This document shows positions 51,600 to 60,407 of a stretch of DNA of 64,000 nucleotides, in pieces. Origin of the DNA: Halospina sp040196175 (GTDB lineage Bacteria; Pseudomonadota; Gammaproteobacteria; Pseudomonadales; Oleiphilaceae); the NCBI RefSeq assembly GCF_040196175.1, contig NZ_JBEFNF010000006.1, positions 62,001 to 126,000 on the forward strand, written 5' to 3'. Positions within the stretch are counted from its first letter, which is position 1; each line of letters begins with the position of its first letter. Below the pieces are notes generated by a model. It worked only from the letters and a program-made list of their open reading frames with translations. It was not told the origin of the DNA and did not search any database. Position numbers and translations under genes: made by a program.

Positions 51600-51702
51600 A
51601 AGCCATCTCCCCAAATAAACGGAGTATTGTAACGCCCCAGTGGATGGATCTCATACACAGATGTCGCCCTGCTCACCGCACTTTCTGCTAGTCTCGGGTG
51701 TC

Positions 51703-54177
51703 ATGAGGGAATATCTGATCAAGCGGGTCCGCACCGAACCAGGCACCAACAGCAACGCCGAGCCGGCCAGCCTGCAGGTTGATGACGAGGGCATCATCCA
51801 GGCAGCCGATGACGCTGCCGAGGCCCTGTTCGGCTACGGTATTCTGGAGATGCAGGGGCTGCCCATGCACCAACTGGTGGCCAGCCGCGAGGACAACCCC
51901 CTTATGCCCCCGCTCAGTGACGCTCTGGAGCAGGGCCAGAACGCGCTCATCACCGTCCGCCACGCCTCCGGCTACTTCTTCTCCATCAGCCTGCGCAGCG
52001 CTACCAGCGAAACCAGTGGGAATACTGAGGATGCCATGCGCATCCGGCCGCGCCAGGCCACACCGCTCGATACCCGGGTATTCCGCCTGGCGGAACACAG
52101 CGGCGGCATTGGCATCTGGGAAATGGACCAGGATTACAATCGTCTGCACTGGTCAGAAGGCCTTTATCACCTCCTGGATCTGCCCCCGGGCAACCAGCTG
52201 GACCCTGAACATGTGCTGTTCTACTTTCAGGAGCACCAGAGCCAGGTCCGCCAGGCCATTCTGCAATGCCTGCGCCAGGGCGAGCCGTTTTCCATGGAAG
52301 TACCGGTTCTCACGGCTAACCAGAACCACCGCTGGCTCCGGCTCACTGGCCGCAGCCTTGACGATTCCGGTAAACGTCGACTGATCGCCGGAAGCGCCGT
52401 GGACATTACTGCCCGCCGAGCGGATGCCCATTCCGCGCAGGTATGGAAGTACCGGACCGAAAGCGTCATGGCAGCCTCCAATGACCTTATCGTCATCATG
52501 AACCCGGAGCTGGAGATCGTGGCGGTCAATCAGGCCTACAGCGAAGCCTTCCATGCCGCTTTCGGCGTTACCCCCAACGTGGGTGACAAAATGCAGGATC
52601 TGCTTGTCGACCACCCGGAAGAGCGACGGCTCTACGCCCGCCTCTGGGAGCGAGCCATGCGCCAGGAGGGATTCTGCATTGAAATGCCGCTGGCTCAGTC
52701 CGAAGAACAGCAGACGGTCTACGAGGTCCAGTTCAACCGGATCTTCTCGCCCGGCGGCGAACTGCTGGGCGCCGCTCATGTGGGGCGGGACAAACGGGTC
52801 GCCCAGCTCGATGGCGAGGATCACGTCCATTACCTGAACCGGCATGACCCGCTGACCGGACTTCTTAACCGTCGAGAAATCCTCCAGCGCCTGCATCGTG
52901 CCCTTAACCTCCAACGTGAGGCTGGTACCCCGCATGCCTTGATGCACATGGACCTTGACGGGTTCAGCACCCTCAACGCACGTTTCGGTTCCGGCGGTTG
53001 CGACCGCTACCTGCGTGAGCTCAGCAGCATGATCTCGGGCCGGCTCCGCCACCGCGACGCCATCGCCCGGGTCGCCAGCGACCAGTTCGTGGTCATCCTG
53101 GACAACTGCGCCACAGAGGAGGCGGTTAAAGTCTGTCACAACCTCCGCGACGCCATTGGCGGATTCAGCTTCGAATGGCGGGGAGACACCATCCAGACCA
53201 CCGTCAGCTCCGGACTCCTGCCGCTGCATCTGGTGCCGGACGCGCCGCCGGAACAGTGCCTGACCCTGGCCGCCGACCTGTGTGAAACCGCCAAGGCTAC
53301 CGGTCCCGCCAGCGTGAATGTCTACCGCACCGACGAAGACTCTAGCCAGGAGACCGCAACCCGCGAGGATCTGGCACAGCTGATGTATGCCATCACCACC
53401 GATGCCATAGAACTTCACTTCCAGGCACTGCGGCCGATTGCCAGCGCTACCTGGGGTGACCATGTGGAAGTGCTCGCACGCCTTCAAAGAGAGCCGGACG
53501 ACCAGGGCCGGCGCGAGGAAGAACTCTGGCGCCCGACTTCCTTCATGCCGCTGGCGGAACGCTTTGACATGGGCTATGCCCTGGACCGGCGCGTCATCGC
53601 CCGCGCCCTGGCGTGGCTTGAGGACAACCCACTGATGCAGCCCCGGCTGAAGATGATCAGCTTCAACCTGTCCACCAGCAGCCTCATGGACGAGAGCTTC
53701 GCCGACGAGGTGGCACGGCAGATCGAAGCCAGCTCCTTTGAGGCGAGCAGCTTCTGCTTTGAAATCCAGGAAGCCCATGCCTGCCGGCACCCGGATGAGG
53801 CCCGTCGCTGTGCCGAGGCGCTGCGGGCGGCAGGCTGCCGGATCGCACTTGACGCGGCTGGCGTCAGCGGCCAGACCCATAACCTGATTAATGACCTGGG
53901 AGCCCGTATTATCAAACTGGATGAAAGTCTGGTGCAGAACCTGGCGGACAACCCACTGCAGGCCATCATGGTTGAGGCCATCCACCGCATGGCTCTTATG
54001 TGCGAGGCGGTGACAGTCGCCCCCTTCATCGAGGACGATGCCACCCTTCGCAAGGTGCGCGAGCTGGGCCTGCACTTCGGCCAAGGCTATCGCCTGACCG
54101 CCCCCGAGCTTCTGGACAGACTCGCCCCTCCGCCCCAGCCCGGCAACCGGGGCGGCCTGTTCAGGGCTCGCAGTTAA
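51703..54177 (+). CDS. PAS-GGDEF-EAL protein with degenerate catalytic motifs (FimX-like)
   Basis: This protein of about 824 residues has three PAS-like modules (about 20-95, 130-240, 250-365), a GGDEF-fold domain and an EAL-fold domain. The GGDEF site reads VASDQF (about 457-462), so it cannot be an ordinary cyclase. In the EAL domain, EVL replaces EAL (about 589-591), LDAAG replaces DDFG (717-720) and VAPFIED replaces the AEGVE loop, while NLS and IKLDES remain. A phosphodiesterase needs these acids, so the protein is more likely a c-di-GMP receptor, as FimX is. The start is uncertain; GTG 51640 is also open. It is divergent to lptM and convergent with argH (4-base overlap). Confidence 0.88.
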   Translation: MREYLIKRVRTEPGTNSNAEPASLQVDDEGIIQAADDAAEALFGYGILEMQGLPMHQLVASREDNPLMPPLSDALEQGQNALITVRHASGYFFSISLRSATSETSGNTEDAMRIRPRQATPLDTRVFRLAEHSGGIGIWEMDQDYNRLHWSEGLYHLLDLPPGNQLDPEHVLFYFQEHQSQVRQAILQCLRQGEPFSMEVPVLTANQNHRWLRLTGRSLDDSGKRRLIAGSAVDITARRADAHSAQVWKYRTESVMAASNDLIVIMNPELEIVAVNQAYSEAFHAAFGVTPNVGDKMQDLLVDHPEERRLYARLWERAMRQEGFCIEMPLAQSEEQQTVYEVQFNRIFSPGGELLGAAHVGRDKRVAQLDGEDHVHYLNRHDPLTGLLNRREILQRLHRALNLQREAGTPHALMHMDLDGFSTLNARFGSGGCDRYLRELSSMISGRLRHRDAIARVASDQFVVILDNCATEEAVKVCHNLRDAIGGFSFEWRGDTIQTTVSSGLLPLHLVPDAPPEQCLTLAADLCETAKATGPASVNVYRTDEDSSQETATREDLAQLMYAITTDAIELHFQALRPIASATWGDHVEVLARLQREPDDQGRREEELWRPTSFMPLAERFDMGYALDRRVIARALAWLEDNPLMQPRLKMISFNLSTSSLMDESFADEVARQIEASSFEASSFCFEIQEAHACRHPDEARRCAEALRAAGCRIALDAAGVSGQTHNLINDLGARIIKLDESLVQNLADNPLQAIMVEAIHRMALMCEAVTVAPFIEDDATLRKVRELGLHFGQGYRLTAPELLDRLAPPPQPGNRGGLFRARS

Positions 54178-55595
54178 TCCGACGCACTCGCATAACCAAG
54201 TCCCTCAAGCCTCTGCATGGCATCCCGAGCGGCTTCCCGGACCCGTTCCGGTGCCGTCCCGCCCACATGGTTGCGGGCGCTCACCGAACCATCCAGCGTC
54301 AGCACCTGGTAGACATCCTCAGCAATCACCCCGCTGAACTGCTGCAGCTCACTCAGTGTCAGATCCTCCAGATCCCGGCCGTCATGGTCGGCCCAGGCCA
54401 CTGCCTGCCCGACCACCTCGTGCGCATCCCGGAATGCCAGACCCTGGCGCACCAGGTAGTCCGCCAGATCCGTAGCAGTGGCAAAGCCACGCCGGGCCGC
54501 GGCCCGGGTGTTATCCCCGCGCACAGAGAGGGCCGGCATCATGTCAGCGTAAGCGCGCAGGCAACCCCTGACGGTATCCACCGTGTCAAAAAGGGGCTCC
54601 TTATCCTCCTGATTATCCTTGTTGTAAGCCAGCGGCTGGCCCTTCATCAGAGTCAGCAGGGAAACAAGGTGGCCATTCACGCGGCCGGTCTTACCGCGTA
54701 CCAGCTCAGGCACGTCCGGGTTCTTCTTTTGCGGCATGATCGAGGACCCGGTACAGAAACGATCCGGCAGATCCACAAAACTGAACTGAGCAGACGTCCA
54801 AAGAACCAGCTCCTCGCTGAAGCGCGAAAGATGCGTCAGAAGCAGAGCGCCAAAGCTGCTGAATTCGATGGCGAAATCCCGGTCACTCACTGAATCCAGC
54901 GAGTTGGCGGTAGGGCCGTCAAAGCCCAGCAACTGGGCAGTGTAATACCGGTCGATGGGATAACTGGTGCCGGCCAGCGCTGCAGCCCCCAAGGGCAGCC
55001 GGTTAACGCGTTTACGGCAGTCGAGCAGACGCTCATGATCCCGCTGCAGCATCTCGTTCCAAGCCAGCATGTGATGACCGAAGGTCACCGGCTGGGCACT
55101 CTGAAGATGGGTGAAGCCGGGCATAATGGTGTCTGCCTCGCGTTCCGCCAACGCCACCAGCCCGGATTGCAGGCGCGCCAGTTCCACGGCGATGGCGTCG
55201 ATCTCATCGCGCAGATAGAGCCGGATGTCAGTGGCGATCTGGTCATTTCGGGAACGTCCGGTGTGGAGCTTCTTCCCGGTGACGCCAATGCGCTCGGTAA
55301 GCGCCGCCTCGATATTCATGTGCACATCTTCAAGACTCACCGACCACTCGAAACGTCCCGCCTCAATGTCCGCATGCACTGCTTCCAGCCCCGCGATGAT
55401 CTGATGCTCTTCCTCACCGCTAAGCACACCGACTTTCGCCAGCATTCGAGCGTGGGCAATGGAACCGCGAATGTCATGGTGGTAGAGCCGCTGATCAAAC
55501 CCCACTGAGGCCGTAAACCGCTCTACAAAAGCATCCGTGGGCTCGCTGAACCGCCCGCCCCAGAGTTTGGCCGCCTCTTTCCGCTCGTCGCTCAT
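54174..55595 (-). CDS. argH: argininosuccinate lyase
   Basis: This 473-residue fumarase-superfamily enzyme splits argininosuccinate to arginine and fumarate. It has the family signature GSSIMPQKKNPD at about 283-294, carrying the mobile-loop catalytic Ser, plus HTGRSRNDQIATD and PGFTHLQSAQPVTFGHH. AGGAT precedes the ATG. It is divergent to the algZ-like gene, the arrangement known from Pseudomonas. Confidence 0.97.
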   Translation of the reverse strand: MSDERKEAAKLWGGRFSEPTDAFVERFTASVGFDQRLYHHDIRGSIAHARMLAKVGVLSGEEEHQIIAGLEAVHADIEAGRFEWSVSLEDVHMNIEAALTERIGVTGKKLHTGRSRNDQIATDIRLYLRDEIDAIAVELARLQSGLVALAEREADTIMPGFTHLQSAQPVTFGHHMLAWNEMLQRDHERLLDCRKRVNRLPLGAAALAGTSYPIDRYYTAQLLGFDGPTANSLDSVSDRDFAIEFSSFGALLLTHLSRFSEELVLWTSAQFSFVDLPDRFCTGSSIMPQKKNPDVPELVRGKTGRVNGHLVSLLTLMKGQPLAYNKDNQEDKEPLFDTVDTVRGCLRAYADMMPALSVRGDNTRAAARRGFATATDLADYLVRQGLAFRDAHEVVGQAVAWADHDGRDLEDLTLSELQQFSGVIAEDVYQVLTLDGSVSARNHVGGTAPERVREAARDAMQRLEGLGYASASD

Positions 55596-55675
55596 GGTCT
55601 ATCCTGTTGTCATGGAATCAAATGCACCTGCAGACCGCGTAGTATAACAGCCTTCCAATCCGGGCCCTATTCACC

Positions 55676-56725
55676 ATGAAACAGACCCATGCAGCACAAC
55701 ATGATGGCGGCTTCATCCCGGACCTGTGCCAGGTCCGCGCCGTCTTTCTACTAGTGCTCACCACTGAGCTGGTGGTACTGCTGTTCGCCCTGGCCCGTCC
55801 CTCTGATGGGCTTCTGGACTGGCATTATCTGGGTCTGGCCTCACTGCTGGCTCAATGGGTTACCCTGACCGCCGCTGGCCTGATCTGCGCCCTCAGACAT
55901 TACCTGGAAAGGCTGGGTATCGCGGTGGCCGCCACGGCCATCACCGTTCTGGTGCTGGCAGATACCGCCGCTTTCACGCTGCTCGGGCAGTGGTTGCTCA
56001 ACCCGGCCCTGTCGCCACTGGACGCCCCATCCACGCTGCTGCGCAACCTGCTCATGGCTGCGCTGATCACACTGATGCTGTTGCGCTACTTCCATCTGCA
56101 GTACCAGCGCCGTCGCCAGGAGGAGGCGGAAATCGAAGCCCGAGTCGCCGCCCTTCAGGCCCGCATCCAGCCGCACTTTCTGTTCAACAGCATGAACACC
56201 ATCGCCAGCCTGATCATCTCGGATCCGGAGCGTGCCGAGGAAGTGGTTCTGGATCTGTCCGAACTTTTCCGGGTCAGCCTCAACACTGCAGGTGATCGGC
56301 TCATCCCGCTGGCAGAAGAACTGCGCCTGTGCGAACGCTACCTCGCTATCGAGCGGCAGCGCCTGGGGCCGAGGCTGCAGATTGAATGGGATCTGGACGA
56401 GGCAGCGAGCAGCCTGCCTGTGCCGCCCCTGATCCTGCAGCCACTGCTCGAGAATGCGGTCTATCATGGCATACAGCCACTGACCACCGGCGGGACCATA
56501 CGGGTGGAATGCGAGCTGACACGACGCTGGCTCTACATCCTCGTCCATAATCCGCTTGCCGACGACCAGGCAGGCCGCCACCAGGGCCAGCGCATGGCGC
56601 TGGACAACATCCGCGCACGGCTGCAAGCGGTCTACGCAGACGCGGCCGCACTCAAGACCAGCGTGGGAGCGGATCAGTTCATCGTAACGCTGAGACTGCC
56701 AGGAAACAGGGAGAACGACGCATGA
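55676..56725 (+). CDS. algZ: AlgZ/FimS-like LytS-type sensor histidine kinase
   Basis: This 349-residue membrane sensor has four hydrophobic segments (about 20-40, 52-70, 78-104, 122-140) and a His_kinase domain with His167 in ARIQPHFLFNSMNTIASLI. The ATPase part includes LPVPPLILQPLLENAVYHGI but a poorly conserved G box. FimS/AlgZ in P. aeruginosa acts with AlgR on twitching and alginate. Gene order (argH, algZ, algR, hemC) supports orthology. The stop overlaps the regulator start (ATGA). Confidence 0.9.
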   Translation: MKQTHAAQHDGGFIPDLCQVRAVFLLVLTTELVVLLFALARPSDGLLDWHYLGLASLLAQWVTLTAAGLICALRHYLERLGIAVAATAITVLVLADTAAFTLLGQWLLNPALSPLDAPSTLLRNLLMAALITLMLLRYFHLQYQRRRQEEAEIEARVAALQARIQPHFLFNSMNTIASLIISDPERAEEVVLDLSELFRVSLNTAGDRLIPLAEELRLCERYLAIERQRLGPRLQIEWDLDEAASSLPVPPLILQPLLENAVYHGIQPLTTGGTIRVECELTRRWLYILVHNPLADDQAGRHQGQRMALDNIRARLQAVYADAAALKTSVGADQFIVTLRLPGNRENDA

Positions 56726-57447
56726 CGGAGCACCGCGTCCTGATCGTCGATGATGAGGCTCTTGCCCGAGACCGCCTGCGGCGGCTGCTCGAAGCCATGG
56801 ACGGCTGCCATGTCTGCGCGGAAGCCGCCAATGGCACTGAGGCACTGGAGCAGGCGGGCGAACAGCGGCCGGATGTAGTCCTCATGGACGTACGCATGCC
56901 GGGCATGGACGGCATTGCGGCGTCTCGTGAGCTGACCGCCCAGGCCACACCTCCGGCGGTAATCTTCTGCACCGCCTATGACGACTACGCGCTCAGCGCC
57001 TTCCAGGTGGAGGCCACAGACTACCTGGTCAAGCCCGTACGCCGCGAAGCTCTGGCCAGCGCTCTGGCACGGGCCGCCCGCGTCAACCGCCTCCAGCACC
57101 GGCAGCTGGCACCGGAGGAGAAAGCCGCGATCGTGGTCCGTAACCAGGCAGGCGTCGAACGGATTGAGCTCGACAGGCTCTACTACGCCAACGCCGACAA
57201 CAAGTACGTCACACTGGTGCACGATCAAGGCGAAACCCTGTGTGACTACAGCCTGCGCGATCTGGAGCAGGCCCACGGCGAACAGCTGCTGCGCATCCAT
57301 CGCCACTCGCTGGTCAATCGACGCTACCTTAAGGCACTGACCCGCACCCAGTCCGGTCATCAGGCCCAGCTCTCGGATCCAGCGAACACCCGTCTGCGTG
57401 TCAGCCGCCGTCATGCGGCCGCAGTGCGCGATTACCTGGAAGGCTGA
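56722..57447 (+). CDS. algR: AlgR-like LytTR response regulator
   Basis: This 241-residue protein has a receiver with acidic pocket LIVDDE and phospho-acceptor Asp56 in VVLMDVRMPGMDG, and a C-terminal LytTR DNA-binding domain (about 135-238; VERIELDRLYYANADNKYVT, LRIHRHSLVNRRYLKALTRT). In P. aeruginosa AlgR controls alginate, pili and virulence genes. Coupled to algZ and followed 83 bases later by hemC. Confidence 0.92.
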   Translation: MTEHRVLIVDDEALARDRLRRLLEAMDGCHVCAEAANGTEALEQAGEQRPDVVLMDVRMPGMDGIAASRELTAQATPPAVIFCTAYDDYALSAFQVEATDYLVKPVRREALASALARAARVNRLQHRQLAPEEKAAIVVRNQAGVERIELDRLYYANADNKYVTLVHDQGETLCDYSLRDLEQAHGEQLLRIHRHSLVNRRYLKALTRTQSGHQAQLSDPANTRLRVSRRHAAAVRDYLEG

Positions 57448-57530
57448 AGCGCCAACAGGCGACAACCGCCCCCTGAAACGCTACCCTAGGACCTGCTAAT
57501 ACCATCCACCCATTGAGGAACCGCCACTCC

Positions 57531-58469
57531 ATGGCCCGAGACACCCTGCGCATCGCCACCCGCCAAAGCCAGCTTGCCCTTTGGCAGGCCGAACACATCC
57601 AGGCCCAGCTCGAGCACGCCCACCCGGAACTGAACGTGGAACTGGTGGGCATCAAGACCCGTGGCGACAAGATCCTGGACGTGCCACTCGCCAAGATCGG
57701 CGGTAAAGCGTTGTTTGTGAAGGAACTCGAAGAGGCCATGCTGGACGGGCGTGCGGACATCGCGGTGCATTCCATGAAGGACGTTCCCATGGTATTTCCG
57801 GAAGGATTGGATCTAATGGCCATCTGCGAACGCGGTGCACCCACGGACGCCTTTGTCAGCAACCACCATGCTGACGTGGACGCCCTCCCCGAGGGCGCCG
57901 TCATCGGCACTTCCAGCCTCCGCCGCCAAGCGCAGCTGGCGGCGCACCGGCCCGACTGTCGGATCGATACCCTGCGCGGTAACGTCAACACCCGCCTCGG
58001 CAAACTGGATGATGGCCAGTATGACGCCATCGTGCTGGCCACCTCCGGCCTGCGCCGGTTGGGCTTCGACGAGCGCATCCGCTATGAGATTCCGCCGGAG
58101 ATCAGTCTGCCAGCAGTTGGCCAGGGCGCACTGGGCATTGAATGCCGCAACCACGACGCCGAGCTCGTCGCCATGCTGGAACCGTTGATCCATGCGGATT
58201 CACGCGACCGTGTACTGGCGGAACGCGCCCTGAACACACGCCTGGAAGGGGGCTGTCAGGTCCCCATCGGCGCCTATGCTGAACTGGAAGGAGATGACCT
58301 TTATCTGCGCGGCCTGGTCGCTTCTCCGGATGGCAGCCGCGTCCATCAGGTTGATGGCCGTGCCCACCGCAGCGACGGCGAAGCGCTTGGCCGGCGACTG
58401 GCTGAACAGCTTCTGGAAAAAGGTGCCGGGGCCATACTGGCGGAAGTCTATGGTTACGAACCCGAGTAA
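57531..58469 (+). CDS. hemC: hydroxymethylbilane synthase (porphobilinogen deaminase)
   Basis: This 312-residue enzyme polymerises four porphobilinogens to hydroxymethylbilane. It opens LRIATRQSQLALWQAEHIQA and has VPLAKIGGKALFVKELEEAM, AVHSMKDVP, TSSLRRQAQL and the cofactor cysteine in RLEGGCQVPIGA. A GAGG lies 12 bases before the chosen ATG. It begins the heme operon hemC-hemD-hemX-hemY, whose genes all overlap. Confidence 0.96.
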   Translation: MARDTLRIATRQSQLALWQAEHIQAQLEHAHPELNVELVGIKTRGDKILDVPLAKIGGKALFVKELEEAMLDGRADIAVHSMKDVPMVFPEGLDLMAICERGAPTDAFVSNHHADVDALPEGAVIGTSSLRRQAQLAAHRPDCRIDTLRGNVNTRLGKLDDGQYDAIVLATSGLRRLGFDERIRYEIPPEISLPAVGQGALGIECRNHDAELVAMLEPLIHADSRDRVLAERALNTRLEGGCQVPIGAYAELEGDDLYLRGLVASPDGSRVHQVDGRAHRSDGEALGRRLAEQLLEKGAGAILAEVYGYEPE

Positions 58470-59256
58470 TGCGCCCCTCGCCGGGCGGCGGATCCTGGTG
58501 TCGCGCCCGGAGCCCAAAGCAACGCAAACCTGCCGGGCACTAGAACAGGTCGGTGCCCGCACCCAGGCCCTGCCACTGATCGCCATCCAACCGAGGACAC
58601 TGGATGGCCGTGAGCGCAGTCTGATCCAGGAACTCGATAATTTCCAGAAAGTCGTCGCGGTCAGTCCCAACGCCGCCCATCTGCTGATGGAGCAGGCGGA
58701 TGAATGGTGGCCCCAGTGGCCTGTTGGCCTGGAGTGGTGGGGCCCGGGAGAAGGCACAGCGCGGGTCTTCAGTGAGGCTGGAGTTCCGGGGCAGGCCCCG
58801 GCCGGCGGTCATAACTCCGAAGCGCTTCTGAACTGTACAGCCTTCCAGCCGGAGGCAGTTGCCGATCAGAAAATCCTGGTCGCCCGTGGCGAGCAGGGAC
58901 GGGAACTGCTTTTGCGCACGCTTACACAACGGGGCGCTCGGGTTGAGGTACTGCCACTGTACGCACGCACCGCCGTGGAGTGGCCGCAAGCGGGAATCCA
59001 GGATCGTCTGGTCAGCTTTGACCCGGATACCGTGCTCGCGCTTTCAGGAGAAACATTGAAGCACCTGCTCGAGGTGGGTCAGAATACAGACACGAAGCTG
59101 CGGCAACGCTGCCTCGTGGTACCGGCGGAGCGGGTTGCCCAGCAGGCCCGGGATGCCGGCTTTCGCGACGTCCGGGTGGCCCTGGCCATGAGTCCGGACG
59201 GGCTGATCGACGCCTGCATGGCGTCTTCCTCAATGCGGAGTAACGGACACTCGTGA
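58450..59256 (+). CDS. hemD: uroporphyrinogen-III synthase
   Basis: This 268-residue enzyme closes the tetrapyrrole ring with inversion of ring D. HemD proteins are poorly conserved; visible landmarks are GRRILVSRPEPKATQTCRAL, VVAVSPNAAHLL, ILVARGEQGRELLLRTLTQR and VLPLYARTAVEWP. The ATG at 58450 lies inside hemC, giving a 20-base overlap, with CGGAAG upstream. Position between hemC and hemX supports the call. Confidence 0.92.
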   Translation: MVTNPSNAPLAGRRILVSRPEPKATQTCRALEQVGARTQALPLIAIQPRTLDGRERSLIQELDNFQKVVAVSPNAAHLLMEQADEWWPQWPVGLEWWGPGEGTARVFSEAGVPGQAPAGGHNSEALLNCTAFQPEAVADQKILVARGEQGRELLLRTLTQRGARVEVLPLYARTAVEWPQAGIQDRLVSFDPDTVLALSGETLKHLLEVGQNTDTKLRQRCLVVPAERVAQQARDAGFRDVRVALAMSPDGLIDACMASSSMRSNGHS

Positions 59257-60407
59257 ACAACACCAACAAACAGCTCCCGGCGACCACTAAAGCCAGCCCC
59301 CAGCCCAGCCCGGCACGGCTCTGGCCGCTGTGGCTGATCATTCTTGTTCTGGCCTTGGGTCTGCTCGGCTCCGGTCTCATGCTATGGGAACAGCATCGCA
59401 ACCTGTTGCAACAGCACCGCAGCCAGCAGCAACTCAGCGAGCGCCTGGATACTCTGGACAACGCAACCTCAGAACTGCGCCAGAACCGACAGTCTCGGCT
59501 CAACGCACGTGAACAGCGACTCAACCGCCTTGAGGCCAAGCTCGACGAACAAGCCAGCACTCTCAACACGCAGTCCCGCCAGATTGCCCATAACGCGCGC
59601 TCATTGCTCGGGCTTGGTCAGCGCACCCAAACCGACTGGCTGCTGGCGGAAGCGGAATACCTTCTGCGCGTGGCCAACCAGCGGCTGGAACTTGAAGGCG
59701 ACCACCAGGGCGCCCTGCGCCTGCTGCAGAATACTGATGACCTGCTCGCAGGCACCGATGCAGCCGGCGTTCACCCCATTCGTGAGGCCCTTGCCGAAGA
59801 GATCCTGGCACTGCGCACCATGGAACCGGTGGACCGGACCGGGATCCATCTGCAGCTGGAAGCCGCCATGGGCATGATTCCGGATTTGGGCAGTGCCCAG
59901 TCAATGGATGGAAACGCCCCGTTGCCGGGCACCAACAACACAGCCTCCCAGGAATCGGACGCCGGCGCCTGGCACAAAGTGCTGGGCATTCTTGATCGTA
60001 TGGTGCGTATCCGCCGCGTAAACGAACCCTCTCAGGCACTGCTGACACCGGCCCAGGAAACCCAGGCGCAACTGCATCTTCAACTGATGTTCGAGCAGGC
60101 TGCCGCCGCCCTTCTGCGTGGCGATGATGCGATCTATCGGCGCTCTCTCGGGCGCGCAGATGACTGGCTGGAGCGTTGGTACAACACCAGCAACCAGACC
60201 GCTACGGCCCTGCGCGATCTGATCAGCGAACTCCGGGACGAACCCATCAACGCCGTAACGCCCGACATCAGCGACTCTCTGGCACTGTTGAAGGCTCGGA
60301 TAAGGAGCCGTGCGGAGACATCGGGCCCGCAGCAGTCGGATGAGAACAGTGACACACCAGAGCAGCCACAAACTGACGCTGGCGGCAATGGGGAGACTGG
60401 CGAATGA
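59253..60407 (+). CDS. hemX: HemX-family membrane protein
   Basis: This 384-residue protein is of the HemX family, annotated historically as uroporphyrin-III C-methyltransferase although it lacks methyltransferase motifs. It has a short cytosolic end, one membrane helix (LWLIILVLALGLLGSGLMLW), a coiled coil (about 65-115) and a periplasmic domain with DWLLAEAEYLLRVANQRLEL. It starts with a GTG overlapping the hemD stop and ends in ATGA overlap with hemY. The actual role in heme synthesis is unproven. Confidence 0.93.
   Translation: MNNTNKQLPATTKASPQPSPARLWPLWLIILVLALGLLGSGLMLWEQHRNLLQQHRSQQQLSERLDTLDNATSELRQNRQSRLNAREQRLNRLEAKLDEQASTLNTQSRQIAHNARSLLGLGQRTQTDWLLAEAEYLLRVANQRLELEGDHQGALRLLQNTDDLLAGTDAAGVHPIREALAEEILALRTMEPVDRTGIHLQLEAAMGMIPDLGSAQSMDGNAPLPGTNNTASQESDAGAWHKVLGILDRMVRIRRVNEPSQALLTPAQETQAQLHLQLMFEQAAAALLRGDDAIYRRSLGRADDWLERWYNTSNQTATALRDLISELRDEPINAVTPDISDSLALLKARIRSRAETSGPQQSDENSDTPEQPQTDAGGNGETGE

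Noticed and set aside
52153..54084. A 643-codon leftward frame
   Set aside because: Antisense to the PAS-GGDEF-EAL gene, with no recognisable domain or ribosome site.
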